Assembly: GCA_965278945.1 (NCBI GenBank)
Contig: OZ257128.1
Span: 744,001-808,000, forward strand
DNA: 64,000 nucleotides
Direction of reading: 5' to 3'
DNA from: UBA10649 sp965278945
GTDB lineage: Bacteria; Actinomycetota; Actinomycetes; S36-B12
Below are positions 43,453 through 51,895 of this stretch, in pieces. The notes beneath the pieces are model-generated. The model searched no databases and had not been told where the DNA came from. It was given only the letters and a program-made list of their open reading frames with translations. Every line of letters starts with the position of its first letter. Within the stretch, counting starts at the first letter, position 1. The position numbers were made by a program, and so were the translations under genes.

Positions 43453-44937
43453 ATGGCCAAGCGCTACGTGGAACTGTCTAGACGCTGGGAACTCGGAGAA
43501 GTCATCGGCGGAGGCGGCTTCGCGGTCGTGTACAGCGCGCGAGACGGCGATGAGGTTGCTGCGCTGAAGCTTGTACCCAAGGTCACGGGTGCCGGGCGGG
43601 ATCTGCTCATGGCAGACCTCGAGGGCATCCCGAACGTCGTGCCTGTCATCGACAGCGGCGAGACAACCGAGCACTACGCGCTCGTCATGCCCCTGGCGGC
43701 GAAGTCGCTTCGCACACGACTGGAGGAAAGCGACGGCCGCATGACGGCATCTGACACCGTCATCGTCTTGGAGGATGTCGCAGCGGGCCTTGCTGCACTC
43801 GACGGGTCGGTCGTGCATAGAGACATCAAGCCCGAGAACATCCTCCTTCTCAGCGGCCGCTGGTGCCTAGCGGACTTCGGCATCGCTCGATATGCCGAGG
43901 CCACGACCGCCGTTGACACGCACAAGTACTCGATGACTCCGCCCTACGCGGCGCCCGAGCAGTGGCGAAACGAGCGGGCGACGGCATCTACGGACGTCTA
44001 CGGCCTGGGGGTCGTGGCATACGAGTGCCTCACGGGCAGCCCGCCCTTCGTCGGGTCCGAGGTCTCCGACCTGAGAGATCAACACCTGCACTCGACGCCG
44101 GCGGTGCTCGACGGTCTGCCCCCCGGGTTGGCGAGCCTGATCAGCGAGTGCCTCCTCAAGGCCCCTCAAGCCCGACCGAGCGCCGCCAACCTCCTGGCTC
44201 GGCTCCCCCAGATGCGCCCGGCATCAACGGCGGGGTTGGCGAGTTTGCAGCAGGCGAACAACGCAGAGGTTGCGCGACGAGCCGATGTCGACCGCGAGCA
44301 GTCGGCAGCTCAGACGGCCGCAGAGCGGCGAGCTGAACTCGTCGCCGCTGCGAAGCAAACACTTGAGCGGGTGCGCACGGACCTGGGAGGTGCTCTGACT
44401 GCCGCAGCACCTGCAGCGGACCTGCGCACGTCTCCGCAGGAATGGACCATATCTCTGGGAAGTGCAACGTTGCGCATCGCGGGCATGTCCGCCACCCGGG
44501 TCGGCCCCTGGCAAGGCTGGGATCCGCCGGCGTTCACTGTCATCGCCCACACGGCCCTCTCCGTGTCTCGCCCTCAGGACCGCTCCGGCTACGCGGGGCG
44601 CAGCCATTCGCTGTGGTTCTGCGACGCTGGTATCGAGGGTGAGTTCGGCTGGTACGAGACGGCGTTCATGACCTCGCCACTCCTCGGAGGTTCCGCAAGC
44701 AGGCGTAACCAACACAACCCGTATGCATTAGAACCAGGGGAAGAGTCAGCGAAGGCCGTCTGGAACGGGATGGCCGACTACCAGGTCGCATGGCCTTTCA
44801 CTCGGCTTGACGAGCCGGGCATCGCGGAGTTCATCGATCGGTGGGCGGGGTGGCTCGCGGCCGCCTCCAGGGGGCAGATGCAGCATCCGTCAACGATGCC
44901 CGAGCGTCCGACGGATGGCACGTGGCGGCGTCGGTAG
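43453..44937 (+). CDS. Ser/Thr protein kinase with unrecognised C-terminal domain
   Basis: Hanks-type kinase, 494 residues, with GGGGGAG just before ATG. Kinase domain at about 10-255: glycine loop IGGGGFAVVYSA, VAALKLV lysine, catalytic loop VVHRDIKPENILL, CLADFGIARY in the DFG position, and YAAPEQW. There is no membrane segment or PASTA repeat, so it is cytoplasmic, unlike PknB. About residues 270-310 are a helical, coiled-coil-like stretch (RADVDREQSAAQTAAERR). The last 180 residues (ISLGSATLRIAGMSATRVGP on) are Trp-rich and unrecognised. It directly follows the DAC-domain gene, so the two probably form one unit. Confidence 0.92.
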   Translation: MAKRYVELSRRWELGEVIGGGGFAVVYSARDGDEVAALKLVPKVTGAGRDLLMADLEGIPNVVPVIDSGETTEHYALVMPLAAKSLRTRLEESDGRMTASDTVIVLEDVAAGLAALDGSVVHRDIKPENILLLSGRWCLADFGIARYAEATTAVDTHKYSMTPPYAAPEQWRNERATASTDVYGLGVVAYECLTGSPPFVGSEVSDLRDQHLHSTPAVLDGLPPGLASLISECLLKAPQARPSAANLLARLPQMRPASTAGLASLQQANNAEVARRADVDREQSAAQTAAERRAELVAAAKQTLERVRTDLGGALTAAAPAADLRTSPQEWTISLGSATLRIAGMSATRVGPWQGWDPPAFTVIAHTALSVSRPQDRSGYAGRSHSLWFCDAGIEGEFGWYETAFMTSPLLGGSASRRNQHNPYALEPGEESAKAVWNGMADYQVAWPFTRLDEPGIAEFIDRWAGWLAAASRGQMQHPSTMPERPTDGTWRRR

Positions 44938-45154
44938 CCACTATCGCGCGACTCACAGCGACGTTCCGGAACCCGACCACAAAAGCCCGAGGCCGTTTGC
45001 TCAAAGCAACGACTTAGCTCACCAGAGCGTTCGGCCAGGTGCTGGCGATCCATTTCTGTGCGGCGGACGAAGCGCAGACGTCCCTTGAGGAACTCCAGTG
45101 ACGCGCTGGCGGAGAGACAGAACAACGTGGAGGCTGGGCGAAGCAATCCAGGTC

Positions 45155-48100
45155 TCAGGTACTTGCGGCGAGCCATTGGTGCGCGTCAACGATGCCCGCC
45201 GAGACGGCCCGTTCAGCGACGGGCCGTACTACGTCGGCTCCTACTGCTCGAACAAGGCGTTGGGCCAAGGGCCGGAGACGATGGGACTGCCACACTGGCT
45301 CATCAACCTGCGCTAGGAGGTGCTCGAGCAGTCGGCAGCAGTCATTGGGGTCGTTTTCCGGCAGGTCGGTGTCCTCAAGGTGGGGGATCACTGAGGTATT
45401 CCAGACCAGTCGGGCGGGATGTCGGACGAACTCGTCGACTCCCTGCCCGAAGTTCGCTCGCAGGTAGGTTATCCACGCACCGACTTCGCACCATTCGCCT
45501 TCGCTGAGGTCAATGGGGCGGCCTCGCGCGAGTTCGCTTACCACCGCGCCGACCCAGCGGTCCCACATTTCGTCGCACGCGTCGGTCGCATCGAGATCTC
45601 GCGTGATTCGCTCGAGCTGCTCAGGCACCAGATGCCGCGGGATCCGGCCCATGACACTGAGGACAAATTGTGCAGACTCGGCGGCGACGTGGTAAGCGAT
45701 GCGGTTGACCAAACCGAAGTAAAGGCGACGCCGATACTCGTCGAGCGCGTCGAGGTTTGGAGCGAACGTCTTCACTGCGTCGGCAAGTCCAGCCTCGATC
45801 ATGGGTACCGACAGGCGAGAGTTGGGCAGAAAGCCCCTCCAATAGTCTCGAGCAACTTCGTTAGGGGCAGCCATTGCCGGCAGCACGGTTGCCACAACAA
45901 GATCTCTGAAGGCGGTCAGGCAGAACGAGAGCTGGCTTCCGATGGCTGACCTGGGGCCTGCGGCGAGTAGGCGTTGATCGTCAGCGATGGCCGCGAGATG
46001 GGCGGCTATTTCGTCGAGCGTGTCGGGCTCCTCGGTGGTCCCGTTCAGGATGCGGCTGGCGACCCAAATCAAGAACTCAGTGACTTTGCCTGGCCAGTCG
46101 TTCTCTGGGTCGCCTGAAGGTGTCGCGTCACCACCTCCGCAGGCCTCGAAACGGTCTTGCCACAGCCTTGTTGCAACACGGTGCGCTTGGGTGTTGCACT
46201 CCTCTGGCAGAGTGCCTGTGGCCGTGACACCTTCGAGAAGCATCGAAGCGATCGAGTACTCGTAGCCTGCTAGGTCATTCAGCATGCTGAGTCGCTCGAG
46301 TGCTTGGTGCCAGGGGACGTCGGAATCAGCAAAGCGCCACCCATCAATAACCGCCTCACGCAGCTGGGCCGCTTCTGCGGACGCGGTTATGTGGTCGAGT
46401 GCATCCCAAGCCGCGAGCCCACGCTCGGGATCCTCGGCTACGGCGCTCCGCAACTGTGCGATGCCGTCTTCCCAAGACGGCTGGCCCATGGAGATGTGGC
46501 CGTAGTCGTATTCCAGAAGCGACCCGAGTGCGGCCGCTGGGTCGGCGTCGAACCGCTCTGCGTACTCCGCCGGAGCGAATGGCGGCGCGCTTTGATGGAA
46601 GCCAGTTGAGATGTGCATAAGCAGGTCAGGGTGTTCGTCGGGCGTCCAGTCAGGCTGTGAGGCCCGGAGGTCTTCGAATGCAGCACCCGCCTCGTCCCAG
46701 TCGGGCGATGTGTCGGCGACCCAGTTCAGGAAATCGAGGCGCTTGAACACGGGATATCGGCTCTCGACATCCGCGGTGAGGATTGCGTCCAGCAGCAAGC
46801 GCCGAGTCTGCGGGCCGGTGTCGGGCACCATCGTGCGCAACAGGATGAACACCTCGTGATGAAGTGCTCGGTCAAACAGCAGCCCCCGCGCGAGGACCGC
46901 TTCAATGCAGTGGTCAGCCTGAGGCTCTGTGAGCGGCAAGGCCGAGATGCTGATGCGTCGAAGCATCGGGTACCCGCTCGCGAGCCATCTGTTCACGAGT
47001 GCGGCGGCGAACGGCGGCGTCGTTTGTGCGAGTGACCTGATGCATTCCCGAACGAGGTCAATTACGTAGTCGGACGACTCATGGTAAGCGTCCTGGTCGT
47101 GGGGCTCGACGGCCGCGCGAGTGGCAGAGATGCCGCTAAACGTTCCAATGGATCCTTCGTACGCCGTCTCGAGTGCGCTGGAGTACTCCAAAGCGTTGGC
47201 CGCCGGTCCGATGAGAAACGGAGCGAGTTCGTCGATGTGGTCGAGCAACTTCGGCCAAGACAAGCTCGCGTCGCCGGGATCGAGCGCCCACTCGACGCGC
47301 CCACGGGGGCGAGCTACTTCGTCCGTGGGGCTCCACGACTTGTCGAGCTCTAGCCGACTCTGAAGGAGAGTCCCAAGTAGAAGCACGGTGGCTTCACGAT
47401 GCTTCTCGACATCGAGAGCGTCTAGGAGCATGCCAAGCCAGTCGCGAATAACGAGGTCAAACGCATCCACCGGAAATGACAGGAGAACGGCGACCCAGCG
47501 TTCAAAATCGGTGTCCTGTGCTGATCCGAGCAGGCGCCGGGACTCGGACGCGAGGGCTGCCCAGAATCTCCGGTCAATGGTGCGGTGGAGTCGAAGTTGC
47601 TCGAGAGCGACGTCGCTCGCTTCCGTCGAGGCCGTTGCTTTCTCTGCAAACCAGACACCGAGGCGAATCGAGGCATCCGTGTTTGGGTCGGCGGTGAAGT
47701 TCGGGCGGAAGGCCTCCGTGGAGGATGCCCACGCCGCCCAACCAGCGAAGTCGGCCGTCTCGCAGAATGCTGCTGCTCCGTCGGCCCGGCCGATTGAGCG
47801 AGCGACGTAACCCAAATCGGCGAGGTCCGCGCTAGGTGGATGTGCGGCTATTGCACGCACTCGCTCGTTGCGCTCAAGAGCCCCCTCCGATGCCGTCGTC
47901 GCCCATGAGCGGAGGGCGGCCGTGAGCTCTGCGTGGTCGGTGAGAGTTCCTGGGTATGCGATCGGCGTTACTCCGAGTCGCGTCCACAGGCTGCTGTCCG
48001 GCTCGTAAGTGAACGCGTAGCGTCCGCTCGCACCGCGCAGGCCCACGCCGAGGTATCTCATGACGACGTCGGAGTGGCTGTATCCGACGAACAGCACGAC

Positions 48101-48676
48101 GGAGTCCCTGAACATCGAGTACAGGAATCGAGTGGCCCAGGCCTCGGTGAGGTACGCCGCGCCGAAATCGGCGTCGGTGACCACCATCTCCCCAGGGTTA
48201 ACGGTCGCATTCCCGTGTAGGTGCACCAAGCCCGAGAACTTGTGGCCGAGAGGCAGGGCCGGCCCAACGCACATTGCGAGGCTGTGCCCTTGAGCCGTTG
48301 CAGCGGCGCCGAGGTGGTTGTCGAAGTTCGTGGTGACGACGCGAGGCTTGCTCGCTGCGCTGGCGATGGTCGTCAGAAGTTCGTGGTTGAGGTTCGGGTG
48401 GGACTTCGGGTCGGTGAGGATGTCGGCGACGAGGTCGTGAACGCGGGGGTTGATACGCGCGAGTGCTCCTAGTTGGGCGTCGGGCTCGTTTGGGAACTGC
48501 TCGCGCAGGTTCGTTGCCTCGCATATCTGTGCGACTCGCTCGGCGAGTTCGCCAAAGAGGGGGAGGTTCGACGGCGGATCGACGGACACCCCTGCCCCTA
48601 CGAACAGGACGAGTCGGCCATCTCCGTGGGCGTCGAGAACCTCCGCCGGGAGGTCGACCCACTCTGTCAGGTACAC
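45155..48676 (-). CDS. Very large SIR2-domain defence-type protein
   Basis: The 1,173 residues run from GTG 48,676, which overlaps the upstream stop by 10 bases; the longer open frame is inside that gene. Residues about 20-290 form a SIR2/NAD-binding domain: LVLFVGAGVSVDPPSNLP, VVTTNFDNHL (catalytic Asn), LVHLHGN (His) and VVLFVGYSHSDVVMRYLG. The remaining 880 residues are helical and repeat-like, resembling the DUF4020-type tails of other large SIR2 proteins. Related proteins deplete NAD+ during phage infection; that role is inferred here from the domain and island context. It is convergent with the kinase gene, with 217 bp containing nothing recognised between them. Confidence 0.88.
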   Translation of the reverse strand: MYLTEWVDLPAEVLDAHGDGRLVLFVGAGVSVDPPSNLPLFGELAERVAQICEATNLREQFPNEPDAQLGALARINPRVHDLVADILTDPKSHPNLNHELLTTIASAASKPRVVTTNFDNHLGAAATAQGHSLAMCVGPALPLGHKFSGLVHLHGNATVNPGEMVVTDADFGAAYLTEAWATRFLYSMFRDSVVLFVGYSHSDVVMRYLGVGLRGASGRYAFTYEPDSSLWTRLGVTPIAYPGTLTDHAELTAALRSWATTASEGALERNERVRAIAAHPPSADLADLGYVARSIGRADGAAAFCETADFAGWAAWASSTEAFRPNFTADPNTDASIRLGVWFAEKATASTEASDVALEQLRLHRTIDRRFWAALASESRRLLGSAQDTDFERWVAVLLSFPVDAFDLVIRDWLGMLLDALDVEKHREATVLLLGTLLQSRLELDKSWSPTDEVARPRGRVEWALDPGDASLSWPKLLDHIDELAPFLIGPAANALEYSSALETAYEGSIGTFSGISATRAAVEPHDQDAYHESSDYVIDLVRECIRSLAQTTPPFAAALVNRWLASGYPMLRRISISALPLTEPQADHCIEAVLARGLLFDRALHHEVFILLRTMVPDTGPQTRRLLLDAILTADVESRYPVFKRLDFLNWVADTSPDWDEAGAAFEDLRASQPDWTPDEHPDLLMHISTGFHQSAPPFAPAEYAERFDADPAAALGSLLEYDYGHISMGQPSWEDGIAQLRSAVAEDPERGLAAWDALDHITASAEAAQLREAVIDGWRFADSDVPWHQALERLSMLNDLAGYEYSIASMLLEGVTATGTLPEECNTQAHRVATRLWQDRFEACGGGDATPSGDPENDWPGKVTEFLIWVASRILNGTTEEPDTLDEIAAHLAAIADDQRLLAAGPRSAIGSQLSFCLTAFRDLVVATVLPAMAAPNEVARDYWRGFLPNSRLSVPMIEAGLADAVKTFAPNLDALDEYRRRLYFGLVNRIAYHVAAESAQFVLSVMGRIPRHLVPEQLERITRDLDATDACDEMWDRWVGAVVSELARGRPIDLSEGEWCEVGAWITYLRANFGQGVDEFVRHPARLVWNTSVIPHLEDTDLPENDPNDCCRLLEHLLAQVDEPVWQSHRLRPLAQRLVRAVGADVVRPVAERAVSAGIVDAHQWLAAST

Positions 48677-49527
48677 GTGGCGTCCTTCTGTCCAATTTTG
48701 TCGTACGGGTTGTGTTGCTCCCAACCCAACGGAGTCCACAGCAGGACGCGTCGGCTGAACTGCGGTGCGAGCCAAAGGTGAGTCAAGGTATCGGGAATCG
48801 GTGGACGGCCCTCAGGCAATGTGTTGCCGAGTGTTAGGCCGTCCATAACTGTGAAGCTCAGAGCCGACCAGTGCAAGGGAATGAACAGATGTCGCTCGGC
48901 CGTCTCCTCGCGAGCGAGCTTGTCGAAATGGCGCTCCATGGTGTTAGTGCGGAAGGCCGCCCGCAGATCGTCATTGAGCCGCGAGAGGGAGCCGGTGACA
49001 CCACCTCGCCCGCGGGGCACGAGGGTTGCCCCCCGGTCTGTGCCGTCCTCGCTTAGTGCAGCCACCTCGGGGTGCCCGAACATCTTGGACTGCGATTGCT
49101 CTCTGAGCCAGCGGACGTCGGCGTCGGCGGCGAAGGGTGTTCGACCGAGATCGTCGGATCGCACCGCATTCGCAGCCTCGCAGTATCGCGCTACCTTCGT
49201 ATAACACTCTCTGAGCCTTGGAAGGTCGCGCGGTGATCCAACCTGGATGGTCCATGCCCACTGGCCTGGCGACGGCCATCGGTGTTCGGTGCTAGTCAGA
49301 ATTCCGTCCGTCTGCATCGCGCCCTCGGCGGCCAGCACGGTGACCTCGAACGCCGCCCGTGTTCCGTTCTGCAACGTGAGTATCGCGTCAACGACGCCCT
49401 GCCGAGGTTTGACGTCCCAAGCGTGTGCGACTGCCTTGAGGCTCCGCTCGGCGATGACGCATGCGGCGATCTCCTGATCGGTAAGACCGTCGAATCGACT
49501 GTCGTCCGGCGCGGGTCTAGCTGACAT
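48667..49527 (-). CDS. Unrecognised protein coupled to the SIR2 gene
   Basis: The 286 residues run from ATG 49,527, which has GGGAG just upstream; a longer open frame to 49,851 overlaps a divergent gene. I do not recognise the family. A segment GVVDAILTLQNGTRAAFEVT (about residue 40-60) resembles the D-x(n)-ExT/K core of PD-(D/E)xK-like nucleases, but this is weak. It ends inside the SIR2 gene start (10-base overlap), so the two are co-translated and probably function together as sensor, partner or second effector. Confidence 0.7.
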   Translation of the reverse strand: MSARPAPDDSRFDGLTDQEIAACVIAERSLKAVAHAWDVKPRQGVVDAILTLQNGTRAAFEVTVLAAEGAMQTDGILTSTEHRWPSPGQWAWTIQVGSPRDLPRLRECYTKVARYCEAANAVRSDDLGRTPFAADADVRWLREQSQSKMFGHPEVAALSEDGTDRGATLVPRGRGGVTGSLSRLNDDLRAAFRTNTMERHFDKLAREETAERHLFIPLHWSALSFTVMDGLTLGNTLPEGRPPIPDTLTHLWLAPQFSRRVLLWTPLGWEQHNPYDKIGQKDATCT

Positions 49528-49781
49528 GGCTCCCTCGTCCTCGACGGACCGGCACCTCAAAATGCACGAGCGTCCCTCGAGGAACTCGACCTCCGCTCCT
49601 GCGTCGGCCGCGAGGACGTGCATCCACACTGGCGACTCCGTGGCGAGGGTGCCCGTCCGAGCCGCCACGTCACTAGCTTGCTGCAGAATATCGACCGCAG
49701 GCCGAAAAGTTAGCGCAGAAGTTCCGCACGAACCAAGGTCGACAGAGCTTCGGCCGCCAATCGGGTGCGTGCTCGGCGCGC

Positions 49782-49815
49782 CGATTCGATTCGAACAAGA
49801 GTTCGAGTAGAATCG
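49782..49815. promoter_or_regulatory. Nested palindrome in the divergent promoter region
   Basis: Outer arms CGATTC/GAATCG and inner arms TCGAAC/GTTCGA surround a four-base centre, making a 34-bp dyad. It lies 34 bp before the DUF3892 start, in the 322-bp gap (49,528-49,849) between two divergent operons. It looks like an operator for a dimeric repressor; no regulator gene is adjacent. Apart from this dyad I see nothing else in the gap. Confidence 0.6.
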
Positions 49816-49849
49816 GTCGAGCCGATGACTAGCCGAGTACGGGGAACAC

Positions 49850-50125
49850 ATGATCTACATAACTGCGGTTCACATGGAGCCAAGTCAGGGGACGGACCAC
49901 GAAAGAATCACAAGTGTTCAATGGCGTAATCCCAACTCGGGCGAATCAGGTTCCTCCACCCGCGAGGCGGTTGTGTCGTGGTTGAGGACTTCGGGCGACG
50001 AGGCTCGCGTGCAGGCTGGGCAGTTCAACGTGCAAGTCGGAATCGTTGAGGCTTCGCCGCCCTACTTGCGTACATACGCCGACAACGCGTCGACGGACAA
50101 CCTGCTGGCTTTGCCTCGCTACTAG
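49850..50125 (+). CDS. DUF3892-like small protein
   Basis: The 91 residues start at ATG with GGGGAA upstream. The pattern MIYITAVHMEPSQGTDHERI, then VQWRNPNSGESG and a C-terminal LRTYADNASTDNLLALPRY matches small DUF3892 proteins found scattered in bacteria and on mobile elements; function unknown. The stop is two bases before the next gene, so the two form an operon. Confidence 0.7.
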   Translation: MIYITAVHMEPSQGTDHERITSVQWRNPNSGESGSSTREAVVSWLRTSGDEARVQAGQFNVQVGIVEASPPYLRTYADNASTDNLLALPRY

Positions 50126-50127
50126 CC

Positions 50128-50937
50128 GTGAGCGAAGATGATCCGAACGACAATGTCGACGGCCATGCTCTGCTCTTGGACTTCTTGGGATTTCTTCCCC
50201 CAATCTGTGACGAACTACAGGACTTGCTTCTTGAGGTGCCGCAGCCCGGTTCGTTCGAAGAGTCCCTAACGTTCGAAGGTCAGGCGGCGCAGGACGGAAT
50301 TCATTTTGCGACTGTGTATCTGAGTTCCGCAGTTGACGCTCTTCTGACGTTCTATTCTCTTGCTCACGGGGCTGAACCCGCACCGCCGCATATGGGGGGT
50401 AACGGAGCATCAGGTCTCCTGCGGCAGGCGCTTGAGAACACTGCACACGCCAACTGGCTGTTGTCGGCGGTCGATGTGGCTGAGTTGAGCCAACGTGGAA
50501 CCGCCGCCCGGTGGGATGACGAGAAGGAGCGAGAGCGGTTCAGATGCGCGGGCGAGGACATCAAGTTTGAGTTCAACCAACCGCGACCCGAAGGAGTAGT
50601 TAGTGCCACGCAAGCGTGTCGCTCGCTGCTAGTCGACCCATCGGTGTTGACCACGTTCCATCCCGATGCGCCCCGCGGATACCGAAATGCTGCTCCTCTC
50701 TACGCGTGGGCGTCAGGGGCCGCACATGGCAAGGAGTGGGCGACGCTTAGCGAGGAACCTAAGGTCGTGCACTCCATCGAAAGTGAGACTAAGCGTGTTC
50801 AAGTGTTGGAGCAGCGACCCGACTATAAGCACATACTCGTGACGGTTGGCACTGTCCTCAGCGCGTTGAGATTGCTTACCTCGCGCCTTCGAGCGCTGAG
50901 AGAGTCGGTGGCGAATGACGCATTTCAGAGTCCCTGA
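50128..50937 (+). CDS. Hypothetical protein, partner of DUF3892 gene
   Basis: The 269 residues start with GTG. Family not recognised. The sequence is mostly helical, with YLSSAVDALLTFYSLAHG and LLRQALENTAHANWLLSAVD near residues 65-110, and a conserved-looking AAPLYAWASGAAHGKEWA with a His at about residue 200. This layout resembles helical HEPN-like or DUF5677-like proteins but no RxxxxH motif is evident. No signal or membrane segment. Confidence 0.65.
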   Translation: MSEDDPNDNVDGHALLLDFLGFLPPICDELQDLLLEVPQPGSFEESLTFEGQAAQDGIHFATVYLSSAVDALLTFYSLAHGAEPAPPHMGGNGASGLLRQALENTAHANWLLSAVDVAELSQRGTAARWDDEKERERFRCAGEDIKFEFNQPRPEGVVSATQACRSLLVDPSVLTTFHPDAPRGYRNAAPLYAWASGAAHGKEWATLSEEPKVVHSIESETKRVQVLEQRPDYKHILVTVGTVLSALRLLTSRLRALRESVANDAFQSP

Positions 50938-50957
50938 AATGCTGGCGGTCTTCGACG

Positions 50958-51566
50958 CTACGGGTGTATGAGATGGCGGCTCGCAGCCTCGTCAAGGTGA
51001 ACGCGAAATGTCACAATGGCAGCCATTTCCGCGGGCGCGCCAACATGCATAGCAACCATCTGCGCCGCTGCGGCAACGGTAGTCACGAGGTCGGTTTGAA
51101 ACGTGACCTCGCCCGGAATGCTGCGCACAACACCGCTGAAGTAGCCGTCGAACCACGTTACGTCGAGATCGAGTGTATGAGTGCCGAGGAGCTTCCAATT
51201 GTCATGCCTAAGCAGTTCGTAGGGCCCGACTCCTCTGGCTGTCGCAGATGCCTCGCGTCCATCGATCCACGTCAGGACATCGGTCACAGCCTTGAATCGC
51301 TCGACCACTTCGTCGTAATAGTCAAAGCATTCGAACTGGTCGCGCTCGTTGACGAAGATTGTAAGGAGGGCAGTTCCGAAGGATCCGAAGCACCAGATCG
51401 GCTCATCGTCATTGACGAGGGCGAATCGCCAGCCGGTGCGATGGGCCATTACGTCTCCGAGGAGTTGCCACAATGGCAATTGGTGCTCGTCGCCATAGCG
51501 GAAACATGCGGCGTCGTAGTCGAGGTCGTGTTCGACCACGATCGATGACCTAGGGAGTCCATGCAC
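50958..51566 (-). CDS. Hypothetical protein
   Basis: The 202 residues begin at GTG 51,566 (ATG 51,562 is in another frame). No family is recognised. Composition is coding-like, with aromatic-rich central segments (WRFALVNDDEPIWCFGSFG, FECFDYYDEVVERFKAV). It ends 20 bases after the convergent gene at 50,937. It lies 153 bp past the severed end of the DUF262 gene on the same strand and may have been the last gene of that operon. Confidence 0.6.
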   Translation of the reverse strand: MHGLPRSSIVVEHDLDYDAACFRYGDEHQLPLWQLLGDVMAHRTGWRFALVNDDEPIWCFGSFGTALLTIFVNERDQFECFDYYDEVVERFKAVTDVLTWIDGREASATARGVGPYELLRHDNWKLLGTHTLDLDVTWFDGYFSGVVRSIPGEVTFQTDLVTTVAAAAQMVAMHVGAPAEMAAIVTFRVHLDEAASRHLIHP

Positions 51567-51895
51567 TCAGCCAGTATCCGGCACGAACCGATCGTTCGGC
51601 CGTCATTGCAGCTGGTGTCGCCACGAATGGGTTCAGGGCGAACGAGGTCGAGATCGGAACTGCATAGAGTCACCAATCTGGGCCGGACACCTTGAGGCTG
51701 CCGTGCGCGGCCCTAACGCTCAGTCGCACTCCCGGACGGGGAAGTCAACTAGGGCAAGTTGCGGCTCCGGCCATCCGTGGGGCTGACCCATCTCGACAAT
51801 CGGAAGAACGTCAGCAAACTCTCGATCCAGCAGTTCTCGCCATTCGGAGAGCGAGCCATCGAGGCGAACAGGTCCGAGCTCAATGGAAATGCCGT

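Noticed and set aside
46300..47400. Plus-strand open frames antisense to the SIR2 tail
   Set aside because: Fragmented, Arg/Ser-rich and fully explained as shadows of the long SIR2 gene.
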